Assembly: GCF_001189245.1 (NCBI RefSeq)
Contig: NZ_LFIQ01000052.1
Location: forward strand, 25,246-89,245
Reading direction: 5' to 3'
From: Bradyrhizobium pachyrhizi
GTDB taxonomy: Bacteria; Pseudomonadota; Alphaproteobacteria; Rhizobiales; Xanthobacteraceae
Length of the DNA stretch: 64,000 nucleotides
The position numbers and the translations under genes were made by a program. Below are positions 28,882 to 37,411 of this stretch, piece after piece. The notes below the pieces were generated by a model. That model was not told where the DNA came from and ran no database searches. It saw only the letters and a list, made by a program, of their open reading frames with translations. Position 1 is the stretch's first letter. Each line of letters starts with the position of its first letter.

Positions 28882-31497
28882 ATGCTTCTGGACAACGAGA
28901 CGACTGGCGCCACCATGTGTTCCGAGAGCTTCCGCGCTCGCGACCGTGGGGAGCCGGAAGCCCGGCTCACAATAGGCCAGGTCATCGGTCGAACTGCCAG
29001 TCAGTTTCCGAACCAGCCGGCGATCGTCTCGAGCGCTTTCGAGCCCCTGACATACAACGGTCTTGAACGCCAGTTGAACGCATTCCGCCGGCAGCTGCGC
29101 TTGGCCGGATTCGATTGCAATACCCGGATCGGGGTCCTGATGCCGAACGGCCCGGAGGCGGTTCTCGCCATCGTGGCTGTCGCCTGCTGTACCATCGCGG
29201 TTCCTCTCGACCCACGCCTCTCCCAGCCTGAAATCGAGCAGCGTCTCGACATGCTGAACCTGAGCGCGCTCGTTGTGCTGCAGGGCAGTGCCCCTGAAGC
29301 TCGCCAAGCCGCGGCCCGCAGAACGCTTGCCATCATAGAAGCCGCTCCGGTCGGACAGGGCCAGCTTGGACTCGAGATCGCCGTGCAAGTTGCCGGCTCC
29401 CCTGCCATCGACGCCGAGCCGGATCCGCGCTCCCCCGCCTTCATTCTGCAGACGTCGGGCACGACCGCGCAGCCGAAGCTCATTCCGTTCAGTCATGACA
29501 ATATGCTGGCGGCAGCCGAACGCCTTCAGGCCTGGTTCGGCCTCACGTCCCGGGACCGATGCCTGAGCGTGTCGCCCCCCTACTATTCCCATGGGCTCAA
29601 AGTGACGATCTTCACGCCGTTGCTGACCGGAGGCAGCATTGCCATCCCGGCGAACAGTGCCGTCGTCGCACTCGATGAGTGGTTCGATGTCCTGCGGCCG
29701 ACCTGGTACTCGGCAGGCCCTGCGCTTCACACCGCGGTGCTGGACAAGGCGCAGGGCCTCGAGAATGCACAGGCTGCGCACACTCTGCGGTTCGCGATGT
29801 CGGGCGGCGCGCCGCTCCCGAGAGCCGTGCAGGACGGCCTGCAACACGCTCTCGGCGTGCCGGTGCTGGAGCATTACGGCTCCAGCGAGGCGGCCCAAAT
29901 CGCCGCCAACCAGCTGCCGCCCGGTCCGAACAGGCCCGGCACCTGCGGAAGACCCTGGCCCGATACTGTGGCGATCGTTGGCGAGGATGGACATCCCTTG
30001 GCAGCCGGCGAGCGCGGAGAGATCTGGATTCGTGGACCGACCGTGACGTCGGGCTATCTCGATGCGCCGGGACTCAATCAAGCCGCTTTCACGAAGGGTT
30101 GGTTTCAGACCGGCGATATCGGCAGCCTCGACGAAGACGGCTTCCTTTCGCTGCACGGCCGCCTGAGCGAGCTGATCAATCGCGGCGGTGAGAAGATTTC
30201 TCCCGCCGAGATCGAAGCCGCGCTGTTGCGACATTCGGCGATCGCCGAGGCTGCGGCCTTCGCGATCTCGCATCCGCGCCTGGGCGAGGACGTCGCAGTC
30301 GCCATCGTCCTTCATCGCGGCGCGCAGGCGAGCGCTGCGGAGCTTCGGCTGTTCCTGCAACGCGAGCTGGCCTCGTTCAAGATTCCGAGACGTATTCTGA
30401 CGCTCGACCATCTGCCGAAGGGGGTGACGGGAAAGGTTCAGCGGCGACGTCTGCGCGAGCTGGTCGACCGGCCACGGGGGCACCAGGCGACGATGCCGGA
30501 GCCCGTCGCGAACGGGCCGTTGAATTTGGAAGCCGAGTTGCTGACCCTCTGGCGCAGGCTGCTCAAGAACGAGGCCGTGACCGTTGACGATGATTTCTTT
30601 GCCAGCGGCGGAGACTCCCTTCTCGCCATGGAGATGCTGATCGAGGTCGAGCGGCTTGTCGGCTATCCCGTGCCGGAAACCATCATGTTCGGGGCAGAAA
30701 CCGTCCGGCAATTTGCCGCAAGGGTTTCCGTACCAACGGACACGTGGACGACGCCGTTCTTCCAGCCCCATGCGCCTGGCACGCGGTCTCCGCTGTACTT
30801 TTTCAACGGCGACCTTGTCAGCGGCCACGCGAGCGTGCGGCGGGTGGTAGAGCTTCTGGGGCCGGATTATCCGATCATCTCGATCAATCCCCACGGTCTT
30901 CATGGCGAGCCGATTCCGGGCTCGATCGAGGCGATGGCCGCCGACCGCCTGCCGTTCATCCTGGCAAGGCAAGCGAGCGGTCCCTTTCTTCTGGGCGGCA
31001 AGTGCAATGGCGCCATGGTGGCGTTCGAAGTGGCCCGCCAGCTGATGGCTGCCGGCCACACGGTTGATTTGGTTACGATGGTGGACCCGCCGACTGTCAG
31101 TGCCCGTCCAATGCCGCGGGCGATCCTGGGGCTGCTGAAGCCGCTGGTTTCCCCCTATCTCTTGCGTTGGACCTTCGAGCAAATGGTGAGACTGGAGCGA
31201 TATTTGAAGCTCCCGGCGAACGGGCGGACTGCGATCGCCAAGGTCGAGATTCCAACGGCGTTGTGGGACGCTCATTCAATCGCAATGGCGCGGTATTGTC
31301 CGGCGCCGCTCGAGATCCCGGTGGCCTTTTACGCGGCCGACCACGATGGCCGAGCGTGGCGGCATCTCAGCTCTCAACTGGAATTGATACAGGTGCCTGG
31401 CGGACATCCCGGCTGCCTGTTGATCGGTGCGGAACTGCTCGTGGATCACCTGCGGCGGAGATTTGAAAAACTCGCCTCGGGATCGAGCGCCACGTGA
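28882..31497 (+). CDS. Adenylation-carrier-thioesterase protein (A-PCP-TE, Cys nucleophile)
   Basis: An 871-residue three-domain enzyme. The A domain (about 30-530) has ILQTSGTTAQPKLIPF as the phosphate loop, YGSSEAAQIAANQLPPGPN as core A5, GWFQTGDIG (A7) and KGVTGKVQRR with the A10 Lys. The A5 segment resembles oxalyl-CoA-synthetase-like ligases more than amino-acid NRPS domains, so a small carboxylic acid may be the substrate. The carrier domain has its phosphopantetheine Ser in GGDSLLAM (about 577). The C-terminal thioesterase has LLGGKCNGAMV, so its nucleophile is Cys (about 708) instead of Ser; an Asp in VDPPT and a His in VPGGHPGCLL complete the triad. There is no condensation domain. 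The likely product is a carrier-bound acyl group passed to an alcohol or amine acceptor, possibly on a sugar. Confidence 0.9.
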   Translation: MLLDNETTGATMCSESFRARDRGEPEARLTIGQVIGRTASQFPNQPAIVSSAFEPLTYNGLERQLNAFRRQLRLAGFDCNTRIGVLMPNGPEAVLAIVAVACCTIAVPLDPRLSQPEIEQRLDMLNLSALVVLQGSAPEARQAAARRTLAIIEAAPVGQGQLGLEIAVQVAGSPAIDAEPDPRSPAFILQTSGTTAQPKLIPFSHDNMLAAAERLQAWFGLTSRDRCLSVSPPYYSHGLKVTIFTPLLTGGSIAIPANSAVVALDEWFDVLRPTWYSAGPALHTAVLDKAQGLENAQAAHTLRFAMSGGAPLPRAVQDGLQHALGVPVLEHYGSSEAAQIAANQLPPGPNRPGTCGRPWPDTVAIVGEDGHPLAAGERGEIWIRGPTVTSGYLDAPGLNQAAFTKGWFQTGDIGSLDEDGFLSLHGRLSELINRGGEKISPAEIEAALLRHSAIAEAAAFAISHPRLGEDVAVAIVLHRGAQASAAELRLFLQRELASFKIPRRILTLDHLPKGVTGKVQRRRLRELVDRPRGHQATMPEPVANGPLNLEAELLTLWRRLLKNEAVTVDDDFFASGGDSLLAMEMLIEVERLVGYPVPETIMFGAETVRQFAARVSVPTDTWTTPFFQPHAPGTRSPLYFFNGDLVSGHASVRRVVELLGPDYPIISINPHGLHGEPIPGSIEAMAADRLPFILARQASGPFLLGGKCNGAMVAFEVARQLMAAGHTVDLVTMVDPPTVSARPMPRAILGLLKPLVSPYLLRWTFEQMVRLERYLKLPANGRTAIAKVEIPTALWDAHSIAMARYCPAPLEIPVAFYAADHDGRAWRHLSSQLELIQVPGGHPGCLLIGAELLVDHLRRRFEKLASGSSAT

Positions 31498-31890
31498 GAA
31501 ATCGGACGTCAGCCATGACACGCCCCGATGAGCGGGCGGAGGATCGAGGCCGTCGGACGCCGAAGGCAGGAGCGCGCTGCACCCGCCTCGAACCCGGTCG
31601 ATCGCAGCTTCACCTCGGCACAGTTGCAGCGCTGGCACAAGCAGCTACCGTGGGTAATCAGAAAGGGTCCGCACCTCGATCGAATTCCGGATATAATATC
31701 CGTTATCGACCTCCGCCGAGACAACGGTCAGAGATGCCCAACCACGACGTGTCCGCCAGAGGGATGCCTGTGTGTGACCAGCCCCCCATCATCGGACCTT
31801 GCATCGGATTTTGCGCGAGCATTGCGGCCTGGTCCTTCGGTCTTCCCGTCGCAGCGCGCGTTCGGTCCTCTGGCGTTGGAACGGGAAAGC
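31498..31890. other. Gap with a possible promoter
   Basis: The frame of the next gene is open through this stretch, but the translation is Arg/Pro/Ser rich and lacks protein character, so I treat it as noncoding. GGATAT-A-ATATCC at about 31688-31700 is palindromic and contains TATAAT, a candidate -10 box; no good -35 was seen. Confidence 0.4.
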
Positions 31891-33054
31891 ATGCCTGAGA
31901 CGGTTACCGATGTCAGCCTGGATGCCCTGGAGAGCATTGCGTGGCTTGAAACCTCATGGAAAGAGCTCGAAGCGCGAGTAACTCACTCGTTCTTCTTGTC
32001 CTGGCTCTGGATCGGCACTTGGCTACGGCACATCCCGAAGGGCGCGCAACCACACGTCCTCGTGGCCCGGTCATCAGGCAAGATCGTTGGCCTGGCGGTT
32101 GTTTGCCGACGGAAAGCGTGGAGTCTCGGGCCGTATGCACGGACACGTTGGCTGCTCAATGAAACGGGAGATACTCGTTTCGACCGATTGTTCATCGAGT
32201 ACAACGGTATCCTTGCAGAGCAATCCGATGCCATCATATCGGCAGGTCTCAATGCGTTGACGTCCCGCTTGCGCCGCTCGGATCAGTTGGTGCTCTCCGG
32301 AATTGATCCGGACCTTGAGGCGACCGCCAGTCGCGCCGCAGGCCGGGCCGGGCTCGTGACCGAGGTGAAACAGGCTGACGCGGCATTGTGGGTTGATTTT
32401 GCCCCAGTCCACCAGCGAGGGGGGGACTATCGCGCCACATTGGGCCGCAGTACGCGCCAGGCCGTGAACCGCGCCATGCGGTTGTATGCGGAACGCGGCC
32501 CCGTTGAATTTCGGATCATGGAAACAACGACGGAGGCCCTCGCCGCGTTCGATTTGCTGAGCGACTTTCATCGGTCGCGATGGGGACGCAGGGGAGCCTT
32601 CGTCAATCCCGGCTTCCGTCCGTTTCACGAGGAGCTCATTGCGCGGGGAGTCCCCACGGGGGCCGTTCGCATCTCACGGACGCTGGTCGGGAACGAGACA
32701 ATTGGGGTCGTGTACAATTTCGTGCACGACGGGCGTGTCCTGAACTACCAGAGCGGCTTTCTCTATGAGAGCGATAGCCGGCTCAAGCCCGGGCTCGTCA
32801 GCCATGTGCTGGCTATTGAGGACAGCATTGCACGCGGGGAAAGCGGCTACGATTTCCTGGCCGGTGGCGGCGGGCACAAGTCCCATCTGGCCAACAGGGA
32901 GCAAGCCATGACGTGGATCGCTGTAGGCAGAGACAGTCCAGAGCGCCACATCGAGGCCAAGCTCCGCAGTGCCAAGCGGATGCTACGAACCATTGCCACG
33001 AATCTTCCAAAGAAGACCGCGGCTCTGTATTCCGTATTCGGGACTGGTTCCTAA
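31891..33054 (+). CDS. GNAT/FemAB-like acyltransferase (Acetyltransf_6, CelD/HfsK type)
   Basis: A 387-residue protein of the double-GNAT family found in EPS and cellulose gene clusters. An N-terminal half with SFFLSWLWIGTWLRH is typical of CelD/BcsL/HfsK proteins. The C-terminal half has the Acetyltransf_6 core (FHRSRWGRRGAF; GVVYNFVHDGRVLNYQSGF; YDFLAGGGGHKSHLA). Members acylate sugars or act like FemAB on amino-acyl donors. The ATG at 31891 follows GGAACGGGAA and starts the family homology. Placed between two carrier-protein genes, it is a good candidate to transfer the activated group to the polysaccharide or its lipid-linked precursor (inference). Confidence 0.83.
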   Translation: MPETVTDVSLDALESIAWLETSWKELEARVTHSFFLSWLWIGTWLRHIPKGAQPHVLVARSSGKIVGLAVVCRRKAWSLGPYARTRWLLNETGDTRFDRLFIEYNGILAEQSDAIISAGLNALTSRLRRSDQLVLSGIDPDLEATASRAAGRAGLVTEVKQADAALWVDFAPVHQRGGDYRATLGRSTRQAVNRAMRLYAERGPVEFRIMETTTEALAAFDLLSDFHRSRWGRRGAFVNPGFRPFHEELIARGVPTGAVRISRTLVGNETIGVVYNFVHDGRVLNYQSGFLYESDSRLKPGLVSHVLAIEDSIARGESGYDFLAGGGGHKSHLANREQAMTWIAVGRDSPERHIEAKLRSAKRMLRTIATNLPKKTAALYSVFGTGS

Positions 33055-33436
33055 CCGATCGGTTTGGGCTCCTTGGCGAGAACCAACGTCCGGGTCGGCG
33101 ATGTGGCCATGTCGGTGCAGCCTCCCTTTTTGACTGCCGGCCGGTCCAGGCGCTTACGCCTGGACTGCATCCATTGACCGTCTAGCGGTCCAATTCCCCT
33201 AGGAATATTCCCCCGCTTGCGCTTTTGGCGGAAGGACGCGGCGGTTTGCCACCGCGTCACTCATCCGGGTCACCGGATGGGAACTGGCAAAAAATGGGTA
33301 ATTACGATGGTCCATTGAGCCATGGCGGTGCGCGATTAAAATTTCAATCAGCAGTCCGCTCGAATGCCCATCGCAATACCGTTCGCAACCTACCGGCGGC
33401 ACACTCCGGATCGAGGCTAATAGAAAGCAAGTTGTG
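33055..33436. other. Intergenic stretch before the phosphopantetheinyl transferase
   Basis: About 380 bases. The left part has GACGCGGCGGTTTGCCACCGCGTC near 33234-33258, a stem with arms GACGCGGCGG/CCACCGCGTC that could end the upstream transcript. The right part is AT-richer (GATTAAAATTTCAATC near 33333) and may hold a promoter. No gene was seen. Confidence 0.45.
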
Positions 33437-34207
33437 ATGGCTTTTCGCACAGGTGCCTGTGAACAAAGCGAGTGGGAAAATAGTCGTTCCTTTGACGGGC
33501 CAGGCTATCGCAGACTTGAACGCGGGGCTCGCGGAGCCGGCACCGCCGCGTCGAGCTTTTTGGACAAAGCAGTCGTGCTGAGACCCGGGATCGTCGCGCC
33601 GGTTCTCGAGCATGATGGTCTGGAGGTCCTGGCATTCATGCTCCATGTGGAGCGGGACGTCATCCGGGAGCTAAGCGCCTACCTCAACGAGGAAGAACAT
33701 CGGCGCGCCGCGGGATTGAGATTGGAGCGCGACCGCCGCCGCTTTATTGTTAGCCGCGGGCAACTGCGCCAAGTCCTCGCTTCCAGGCTGGGAATTTTGC
33801 CCTCGGAGATCGAGCTGGAATATGGCCGGCTGGGCAAACCCCACCTCTCCCGCCGCATGCCCGCCCGCGACGTGCGCTTCAGCGTCTCGCGATCCGGAGA
33901 AGTAGCGGTCATCGCCCTCTCGATCAGGCAAGAGGTCGGGGTGGACATCGAGGCGGTTCTCCCTGTGCCCGAGGCGGACGAGATCGCAGCGCTCTGCCTG
34001 TCCACCTCCGAATACGAGTCCTACGCCGCCCTCGATCCGGAAGACCGGCTGGAAGGCTTCCTCCAGCGCTGGACCCGGCTGGAGGCTGTCTCCAAGGCGC
34101 TGGGGTGCGGTTTGGGACAGCCGATTTCCTGGGATGAAAGGGATTGGGCTGTCCGAAGCTTCGTACCGCAACCTGGATATGTTGGGAGCGTGGTCGTCCG
34201 GAAGTGA
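33437..34207 (+). CDS. 4'-phosphopantetheinyl transferase (Sfp-like)
   Basis: A 256-residue Sfp-type transferase that moves phosphopantetheine from CoA to the Ser of carrier domains, here presumably those at 28882 and 35337. The Mg-binding GVDIEAV motif is intact, as are Glu and the second Lys of the RWTRLEAVSKALG segment. Two usual residues differ: the Ser-His-Ser motif reads FSVSRSG, and the Lys before the catalytic Glu is Leu. The ATG at 33437 follows an in-frame GTG at 33434. Fifty nt separate it from the next gene. The N-terminal ~40 residues are unordered. Confidence 0.88.
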   Translation: MAFRTGACEQSEWENSRSFDGPGYRRLERGARGAGTAASSFLDKAVVLRPGIVAPVLEHDGLEVLAFMLHVERDVIRELSAYLNEEEHRRAAGLRLERDRRRFIVSRGQLRQVLASRLGILPSEIELEYGRLGKPHLSRRMPARDVRFSVSRSGEVAVIALSIRQEVGVDIEAVLPVPEADEIAALCLSTSEYESYAALDPEDRLEGFLQRWTRLEAVSKALGCGLGQPISWDERDWAVRSFVPQPGYVGSVVVRK

Positions 34208-34254
34208 ACTGTCATCCGAAGTCGAAATTGCCGCGATGGTGCACGGAACAGGAA

Positions 34255-35295
34255 ATGTCAGCTTCATCGATGAAAAGCCCGATGTCAGCGCACGTGATGC
34301 AGTTTTCGGAGCTGCTTGCAGACCTCGCGGTCAAGGACATCAAGGTCTGGGTGGATGGCGACCGGCTGCGCTGCAACGCCCCGGCCGGCGCGCTGACGGC
34401 GGAGCTTCGCGATCAGTTGCAGGGTCGGAAGGGCGAGATCATCGCGTTTCTGAACATGGCCACGGCCGCGGCCACGCAACCGCCTGCAATCATTCCGTTG
34501 CAGTCTCGCGGCACACGCACGCCCATTTACGCCGTACCCGGTCATGTCGGGGCACCGTCCTCATTCCTGGACCTCTCGAAGCACCTGGGCGGCGATCAAC
34601 CGTTCTACGCCCTCCAGCCGCCTGGCTTCGATGGGCAGAGCGAGCCGATGGACCGCGTCGAAGATATCGCCGAGTACTTCGCCCGCCAGATCGTCGAATA
34701 TCAGCCGACCGGTCCGTACATCATCGCCGGCTATTGCTCGGGCGCTCCAACAGCTTTTGAACTGGCGAAAATCCTGGGACAGCGCGAATCCGAGGTCTCG
34801 TGCGTTGCGCTGTTTGGCCCGCTTCACCCCACCACCTATGGGGAATGGCCGCGCCGGCTGTATTTTATCGCCAGGGGCAAGGCGGAATCGTTCCTGCATG
34901 AGACAGCGAAGCTGCCGACATTCGGCGCCCGTCTCCGATATTTCGGCAGTCGCCTGCGCGAGCACGTCCGCGCCCTCGTACCCCTCGTTGGCAAGAGCAA
35001 TGAGCCTGTTGCGACAGACCCGGTGTTGGCGAGCAGGGCTCTGCTCAAATCGACGGCGATCGCGGCCTTTCAGCGGTACATTCCCACTCCGTATTCGGGT
35101 CGGGTTTGCATAATCCTTCCCAACAAAGCCTGGCTGCGATCGGGCGCCGCGCCACACCGATGGCTACGGGTAGTGCCGCATGCCGAATTTTACTTCGGGC
35201 CCGATGACTGCAACGAAGCCTCGATGCTGATGGAACCTGACGCACCTGCCATCGCGAACCTCTATCGCCAGGCAACCCAGAAGCTGAACGATTGA
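34255..35295 (+). CDS. Stand-alone thioesterase with an N-terminal TubC docking domain
   Basis: A 346-residue protein. Residues about 15-65 (FSELLADLAVKDIKVWVDGD, LRCNAPAGALTAELRDQL) match TubC-type N-terminal docking domains, which normally connect NRPS subunits. The thioesterase domain follows (about 85-340), with AVPGHVGAPSSF as the oxyanion region and AGYCSGAPTAFEL as the nucleophile elbow; the nucleophile is Cys161 rather than Ser. By eye the usual Asp strand reads VALFGPLHP and the His segment reads DDCNEASML, so the triad looks degenerate. The ATG at 34255 has GGAACAGGA just upstream; 34270 and 34282 are alternatives. The docking domain implies physical recruitment to a partner carrier protein, most likely the A-PCP protein encoded next. 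Confidence 0.82.
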   Translation: MSASSMKSPMSAHVMQFSELLADLAVKDIKVWVDGDRLRCNAPAGALTAELRDQLQGRKGEIIAFLNMATAAATQPPAIIPLQSRGTRTPIYAVPGHVGAPSSFLDLSKHLGGDQPFYALQPPGFDGQSEPMDRVEDIAEYFARQIVEYQPTGPYIIAGYCSGAPTAFELAKILGQRESEVSCVALFGPLHPTTYGEWPRRLYFIARGKAESFLHETAKLPTFGARLRYFGSRLREHVRALVPLVGKSNEPVATDPVLASRALLKSTAIAAFQRYIPTPYSGRVCIILPNKAWLRSGAAPHRWLRVVPHAEFYFGPDDCNEASMLMEPDAPAIANLYRQATQKLND

Positions 35296-35336
35296 CGTGA
35301 TTTTCTTTTTTGGTTTTCCCGACGGGAGCGTATTTC

Positions 35337-37349
35337 ATGAACGAAGTCCTACCTATCGCGCCGGAGGGCGTAGCGCTTCCCCTGCTGAAGGATTCCGATC
35401 ATCAGGCGCTGGTTGTCGATTACAACGCGACGGCAGCACGCTATCCGTCGGACAGGACGATCATCGATCTCTTCCGCGACCAGACGACACGTAGTCCTGA
35501 CGCTGAAGCGATCCGCTTTGGCGATGCAACGCTGACCTACCGGCAGCTCGACGAACGCTCCAACCAGATGGCCGCGTATTTGAGCTCGACCGGCGTGGGC
35601 CCAGGCCGGATTGCCGTTGTCTTCATGGAGCACTCCATTGAAGTCGTCGTGGCGATCCTGGGCGTGCTGAAGTCCGGCGCAGCCTATGTGCCGGTGGATG
35701 CGGCAACGCCGAAGGGGCGGATCACAACAATCCTGCAGGACATTTCCAACGGGACCGACGGGAGCCCTCCCGTGGCGATCACCCAGTCGCGCCTGCGTTC
35801 GGGCATTGCCTCGAACCTTGCCGACATTTTCGTGCTCGACGCCGATTTCGATTCGATATCGAATCAACCGGCCTCGGCCCGACCGTCCGCTGCGACGCCG
35901 GACGGCGCCGCCTATATCATCTTCACCTCCGGCTCGACCGGCACTCCCAAGGGCGTCGAGATCGAGCACCGGAGCCTGGTGAACTACATCTGGTGGGCCG
36001 CCCGGGTGTACAGCTCCGGCGAAAGTCTCGCATGGCCCCTTTTCTCATCCCTCGCATTTGACCTGACGGTCACAACGCTCTTTACGCCACTCATCACCGG
36101 CGGCCGCATCGTGGTCTATCTTGGCGATCCCGGAGTGCAGAGCATGGTCGCGCTCAAGGTGATCGACGACAATGCAGTGGATATCATCAAGCTGACGCCG
36201 GCACATCTCGCGATGATCCGCGACCGCAATCTTGAGACCACAAGACTGCGCAAATTCATCGTGGGCGGTGAGGACTTCAAGGCCGCGCTGGCTCGCGATA
36301 TCACCAACGCTATTCCCCATCCTATCGAGATCTACAACGAGTATGGACCAACCGAAGCCACGGTGGGCTGCATGATTCACCGCTTCGACACCGACCGGGA
36401 TCAATCCGCATCGGTGCCAATCGGTGTTCCGGCCGCGAATGCGGGAATCTACGTCCTCAGCAAAGAATATCAGCCCACCGGCCCCGGGATCATCGGTGAG
36501 ATGTTCATTGCCGGCGACGGTCTCGCGAGAGGCTATTTCAATCGCCCCGATCTGACCGACGAGCGCTTCCGCACGGTCGCCGATCCCCGAGATGGGCGCT
36601 CGAAGCTGCGGCTCTATAAAACGGGCGATCTCGCCCGCTGGAACTCGGAAGGACGCCTGGAATTTCTCGGCCGCGCCGATCATCAGGTGAAGGTCGGTGG
36701 CACCCGTATCGAGCTCGGCGAGATCGAAGCACGGCTTCTCAAACACCCGGACGTTCACGAATGCGCCGTCGCCACCTCGATGACGAAAGCAGCGACACAA
36801 AAAACGGCCCAGATCGGCCATGGCGAACCGTCGACGCTCGAGGACGGCATCGCACGACTTGTGGCCTACTATGTCGCGTCGAAACCTCTGACCGTGGCGG
36901 ACCTGCGCGCGCACCTCGCCGAAGAACTGCTGGAGTCCATGATTCCCACGCACTACGTTCGCCTGGAGCGGATGCCGCTCACGTCCAACGGCAAGATCGA
37001 CCGCTCATCGCTTCCCGAGCCGACGGCGGAAAACATCCAGCCGGCGCAGGTCTTCGTCGCCCCCTCGACAGAGACCGAGAAGACGCTGGCTGCGCTATGG
37101 TGTCAACTCCTGAAGCTCGAGTCGATCGGACGCCACGACAACTTCTTCGAACTGGGCGGGGAGTCGCTGCTGGTGGTGCGGGCGGTGTCGCGCATGCGAA
37201 AGATCTTCGGCGTCGACGTGCAGCTTCGCAACCTCTTTGAGCGGCCGACACTGGCCGAACTGGCGGAAGTTATCGACGGAATGCGCTGGGTGGCCGATTC
37301 CAATGCCCCTTCCCTCTCGGAGGGACCGAGAGAGGAGGTCGAACTCTAG
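35337..37349 (+). CDS. NRPS adenylation-carrier protein, predicted to activate asparagine
   Basis: A 670-residue A-PCP protein without condensation or thioesterase domains. Core motifs: A3 FTSGSTGTPKGVEIEH, A5 NEYGPTEAT, A7 YKTGDLARW, A8 GRADHQVKVGGTRIELGEIE and A10 NGKIDR. The carrier Ser is in LGGESLLVV (about 609). Aligning by eye to GrsA gives specificity residues D-L-T-K-I-G-E-V-G-K, nearly the known asparagine code (DLTKLGEVGK). A GGGAG site lies 8 nt before the ATG. It should load L-Asn onto its own phosphopantetheine arm. The adjacent asparagine synthetase and acyl-CoA dehydrogenase genes fit this. Confidence 0.93.
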   Translation: MNEVLPIAPEGVALPLLKDSDHQALVVDYNATAARYPSDRTIIDLFRDQTTRSPDAEAIRFGDATLTYRQLDERSNQMAAYLSSTGVGPGRIAVVFMEHSIEVVVAILGVLKSGAAYVPVDAATPKGRITTILQDISNGTDGSPPVAITQSRLRSGIASNLADIFVLDADFDSISNQPASARPSAATPDGAAYIIFTSGSTGTPKGVEIEHRSLVNYIWWAARVYSSGESLAWPLFSSLAFDLTVTTLFTPLITGGRIVVYLGDPGVQSMVALKVIDDNAVDIIKLTPAHLAMIRDRNLETTRLRKFIVGGEDFKAALARDITNAIPHPIEIYNEYGPTEATVGCMIHRFDTDRDQSASVPIGVPAANAGIYVLSKEYQPTGPGIIGEMFIAGDGLARGYFNRPDLTDERFRTVADPRDGRSKLRLYKTGDLARWNSEGRLEFLGRADHQVKVGGTRIELGEIEARLLKHPDVHECAVATSMTKAATQKTAQIGHGEPSTLEDGIARLVAYYVASKPLTVADLRAHLAEELLESMIPTHYVRLERMPLTSNGKIDRSSLPEPTAENIQPAQVFVAPSTETEKTLAALWCQLLKLESIGRHDNFFELGGESLLVVRAVSRMRKIFGVDVQLRNLFERPTLAELAEVIDGMRWVADSNAPSLSEGPREEVEL

Positions 37350-37411
37350 CCGGAAGGTCTCCTGGTCTTGGGCGGGACAGGAGCCTTTGAGTCAGGCTCA
37401 TAGCAGATCGG

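Noticed and set aside
28867..31275. 802-residue open frame on the minus strand opposite the A-PCP-TE gene
   Set aside because: Its composition is Arg/Gln/His rich without any domain, and it is the antisense shadow of a gene with clear adenylation motifs in a GC-rich genome.
31528..31890. N-terminal extension of the GNAT-like gene
   Set aside because: Arg/Pro/Ser-rich, no family similarity, and the ATG at 31891 has a ribosome site.
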